Part shown: positions 6,497-8,612 of the stretch, in pieces
Numbering within the stretch: the first letter of the stretch is position 1
How the letters are laid out: every line of letters starts with the position of its first letter
NCBI GenBank assembly: GCA_003695215.1
Contig: RFIM01000121.1
Span: 1 to 8,612, forward strand
Length of the DNA: 8,612 nucleotides
DNA from: Chloroflexota bacterium
GTDB taxonomy: Bacteria; Chloroflexota; Anaerolineae; Aggregatilineales; UBA2796
Direction of reading: 5' to 3'
Notes under the pieces: generated by a model
What the model saw: only the letters and a program-made list of their open reading frames with translations
The model's database searches: none
What the model was told of the DNA's origin: nothing
Made by a program: the position numbers and the translations under genes

Positions 6497-7970
6497 CGCA
6501 TTGCACCTCATACAGGATGACAAAAGGCGGGTAGTCTAACTCGCGTTGGACAGGGCAACGCGCTAGGAGCGCACGCAAAGTCGCTTCTTCCTCAGGCAAG
6601 GTGCCGCCATAATAGACTACGCGTAGAGTGCCTTGATAATCGCCCAGCCATGCTGCGATCTCGGCGCGGCTATAGCGCTTGATGCCCAATAGCTCCCAGG
6701 TGCGCGGATAGAGCCAACTGCGCGCCTCTGTGAAGACCAAGCGTGAGTTGGCCATCAACTCGGGCGCGTAGTAGGTCATGGGCAGATAGGCGCCATCGTG
6801 CAAGTAGAGGATCGGGACGCGCTCAGGCTCAGGCAGGGCGCGCAAATCAGCCGCAATTTGGCGGAACGGTGGGCGCAGCAAATCCGGTGGCGTGTAGTGG
6901 GCGATCAAGCCGCCAAGGCAGATGAGGATCAGCGCGCCGTAGAGCAGGCGCGCGGGCGAGCGACGCGGCGCATAGGCTACAGCGCCTGCAAGCGCCACAA
7001 CCATGAAGGGCGCGATCATGCCAAAAGAACGCTCGGAGTAGATCGGCGCGCGGATCGAGACGATCAGCGCCGCGATCAGCGTGCCGAACACGGCTAATAG
7101 GCAGAACAACCAGGCTGCACGCACCTGAGCTTGCTTCACACGGCGCATATCCAATACGTTCACGGCCAGAAGCAGCCAAACTGCCACGACGCCTAAAGGG
7201 ATCAGCGACACGGGCAGCACAACTGCGAAGATCAGGTAGCTGACTGAGAAGACAGGCGCCAGAACGCTTGGCGGTCGAATCCAAAAGCCGCTGAAAACAG
7301 CGCTGGTCTGGCTGAGGAAGGTGAAGACTTGTGGCAAGTACAGCAGCGCGATCACGGCATCAGCGCTGAGCCACTGCCGCCATTTGGCGCGCATCGGCGC
7401 ATAGCCGAGCAGCCAAAGGTGCAACACCGCAAGCGTCAGACCGCAGATATAGTGCGTGTAGAGGCTGACCAGGGCACTGATCGCATACAGCAGTCCGCCG
7501 TAGTGTTTACCGCGCCATAGGGCCGCTAAACCGACGCCTGCCCAAGCCAGTGCCATGAAACTCAAGGCATATTGACGAGTCTCTTGGGCGTAGTAGACCT
7601 GATAAGGCGCAAAGGCCGCTAGGATCAAGGCGAGCGTGGCAGCGCGCCGATTGAAGAGCAGGCGCGCCAAGTGATAGCAAGCTGTCAAAGCCAGCAGGGC
7701 TATCAGCACAGAGAGCATTCGCAACGCGACGACGCTGTCGCCGACGAACTGCACCCACAGCCACAGCAGCGCGAAGTATAGCGGCGGATGGACATCGCCA
7801 GCCACGCCATTTTGAAACAGGCTGATCGGATCGAACAAGCTGACCACGCGCTGTGAGAACGTTTCATCGAACCATAGACTATGGGTGCTCAAGCCATAGA
7901 CGCGCAGCCATGCGCCAAGAATCAGCAGAAGCAGCAGGAATCGCGACGGCTTGCGCGCAATAGCTTGCAT
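6477..7970 (-). CDS. GT39/PMT_2-like integral membrane glycosyltransferase
   Basis: A 497-residue GT-C type protein. About 11-12 hydrophobic helices run from residue 11 to 358, followed by a soluble C-terminal region (359-497), probably extracytoplasmic. Family signs: WFDE in the first loop (33-36) with the conserved acidic pair Asp35/Glu36, HPPLY (61-65), YYAQETRQYAL (126-136), and SERSFGMIAPF (312-322) near the last helices. Enzymes of this superfamily (ArnT, PMT and relatives) take a sugar from a polyprenyl-phosphate donor and add it to a lipid, protein or glycan on the outer face of the membrane; acceptor and sugar are not predictable here. The start follows the TPR stop by only 3 bases, with AAGG about 9-10 bases upstream. 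The gene overlaps the SDR start by 20 bases, so the three genes look like one transcription unit. The C-terminal region has no domain I recognise. Confidence 0.87.
   Translation of the reverse strand: MQAIARKPSRFLLLLLILGAWLRVYGLSTHSLWFDETFSQRVVSLFDPISLFQNGVAGDVHPPLYFALLWLWVQFVGDSVVALRMLSVLIALLALTACYHLARLLFNRRAATLALILAAFAPYQVYYAQETRQYALSFMALAWAGVGLAALWRGKHYGGLLYAISALVSLYTHYICGLTLAVLHLWLLGYAPMRAKWRQWLSADAVIALLYLPQVFTFLSQTSAVFSGFWIRPPSVLAPVFSVSYLIFAVVLPVSLIPLGVVAVWLLLAVNVLDMRRVKQAQVRAAWLFCLLAVFGTLIAALIVSIRAPIYSERSFGMIAPFMVVALAGAVAYAPRRSPARLLYGALILICLGGLIAHYTPPDLLRPPFRQIAADLRALPEPERVPILYLHDGAYLPMTYYAPELMANSRLVFTEARSWLYPRTWELLGIKRYSRAEIAAWLGDYQGTLRVVYYGGTLPEEEATLRALLARCPVQRELDYPPFVILYEVQCDVRSDG
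6504..6509 (-). promoter_or_regulatory. Ribosome binding site deciding the SDR start
   Basis: On the minus strand GAGGTG stands 7 bases before the ATG at 6496. It lies inside the last codons of the upstream glycosyltransferase gene. It favours this ATG over the in-frame ATGs at 6511 and 6523, and the resulting N-terminus (MFDLTGRVAVVTGG) matches the usual beginning of SDR proteins. Confidence 0.75.
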
Positions 7971-7973
7971 AGA

Positions 7974-8612
7974 TCACTGCCTTGCTGTGAATGCGTCTAA
8001 GTGATCGCGCAGCGCGTAAAAAGTAGGCGGCAAAGGCGGATTGTAGACCTGTGGCAACAGATACTGTGAGATGCCAATGCGTTGGAACAGGCTATAGCCG
8101 ATCGGCGAGACCAGGATATCCATTGGGCTGTGGAACGGTTCTTGGACGTAGGCATCGAGCGCTTGGCGCGCTTCAGTGTAGGCTTGAGCATCGCCTAGCA
8201 CGTGCGCAAGGTAGGCACGGCAAAGCCAGCGCCAACTGTCACGTGCGGCACTATCGGGCGGAATGCGCTCAACCTGCTGGCAAGCGCGTTCCGCCTGGGC
8301 GAGGTCGCCGTGTTCTAATGCCAAGATAGCGTCGATCAGGAACAACAGAGCGGCGCGCTCTTGCCAACGCACGCGCTGCCAAAGCGACTCAGCTGCTAGC
8401 ATGTCGCCATTGCGCAAAAGGCGCGCCACAGCATCAATAGAAGGCGGAATTTCGGCGGATTCAGCTAATTCGCGGCGCAGCGCCGTCTCGCGCCACGAGG
8501 GATAGAGCGAAGCAGCGGGTTGAGCTGCCAAAGCCGCGCTAAAGGCACGGCGCGCTGCTTCTTGATCGCCTAACTGCTCATAATATGTGCCAAGCGCAAA
8601 GTGAAAGAGCCA
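7974..8612 (-). CDS. TPR-repeat protein, C-terminal part (cut by the window edge)
   Basis: The last 212 residues of a longer protein. The frame is open to the right edge, and the first visible residues form a classic TPR helix pair: ALGTYYEQLGDQEAARRAF then ALAAQP. Calling a start at the TTG at 8531 would cut this repeat in half, so that codon is internal. A second repeat-like unit is near ILALEHGDLAQAERACQQV (about 100-118 of the visible part) and a third near LAHVLGDAQAYTEARQALDAY. The final 55 or so residues are Pro-rich and not repeat-like (for example YNPPLPPTFYALRD). TPRs mediate protein contacts; in bacterial glycan clusters they are sometimes fused to membrane domains such as O-antigen ligases, but nothing of that kind is visible here. 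It ends 3 bases before the glycosyltransferase and is the first visible gene of that operon, whose promoter must lie outside the window. Confidence 0.8.
   Translation of the reverse strand, partial: WLFHFALGTYYEQLGDQEAARRAFSAALAAQPAASLYPSWRETALRRELAESAEIPPSIDAVARLLRNGDMLAAESLWQRVRWQERAALLFLIDAILALEHGDLAQAERACQQVERIPPDSAARDSWRWLCRAYLAHVLGDAQAYTEARQALDAYVQEPFHSPMDILVSPIGYSLFQRIGISQYLLPQVYNPPLPPTFYALRDHLDAFTARQ

Noticed and set aside
6497..6523. Longer SDR start at 6523
   Set aside because: It adds nine residues with no family resemblance and lacks the well-placed ribosome binding site that the ATG at 6496 has.
1..8612. CRISPR arrays, tRNA or rRNA genes, insertion sequences, toxin-antitoxin or phage-defence genes
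   Set aside because: No regularly spaced repeats, cloverleaf-like sequence, transposase motifs or short paired genes were seen; nearly all bases are taken up by the eight genes listed.

Overview
The window is compact bacterial DNA, fairly GC-rich and almost entirely coding. The longest gene-free stretch is about 130 bases. The protein types suggest a member of the Chloroflexota, perhaps Anaerolineae-like: a multi-LysM secreted protein, a PknB-like kinase with DLG instead of DFG, an SGNH protein behind a Ser/Pro/Thr linker, a GT-C family membrane glycosyltransferase and a TPR protein. This assignment is an impression from protein style; no phylogenetic marker is present. I see no tRNA, rRNA, CRISPR array, insertion sequence, attachment site or clear intrinsic terminator.

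Layout. On the minus strand at the left is a membrane-anchored SGNH-domain protein (9-1724). It is divergent from a plus-strand group: a triple-LysM secreted protein (1854-2492), a cytoplasmic glycerophosphodiester phosphodiesterase (2522-3301) and a membrane-anchored or secreted clan GH-A glycoside hydrolase (3298-4599). One good sigma-70-type promoter (1787-1816) stands before the LysM gene and could serve all three, since the gaps are 29 bases and then a 4-base overlap. A membrane serine/threonine kinase (4653-5687) follows after 53 bases, with its own ribosome binding site and a possible -10 box. From the right edge leftward, the minus strand carries an apparent operon: the C-terminal end of a TPR protein (to 7974), a GT39/PMT-like glycosyltransferase (7970-6477) and an SDR dehydrogenase of the D-mannonate oxidoreductase type (6496-5684). 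The kinase and SDR genes meet tail to tail and share the four bases CTAG for both stop codons.

Working together. Most products are envelope or carbohydrate related: wall binding, glycan hydrolysis, glycan or lipid-linked sugar transfer, acyl-ester chemistry on an extracytoplasmic substrate and membrane signalling. A shared role in building or remodelling a cell-surface glycoconjugate is plausible but is inference from proximity. No clearly new system is visible. The points most worth a second look are the unusual kinase active-site surroundings, the calcium-loop insertion in the glycoside hydrolase, the mannonate-type dehydrogenase without its usual pathway partners, and the TPR gene whose frame stays open to the edge.

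Several starts were moved from the longest open frame: LysM to 1854, GDPD to 2522, glycoside hydrolase to 3298 and SDR to 6496.
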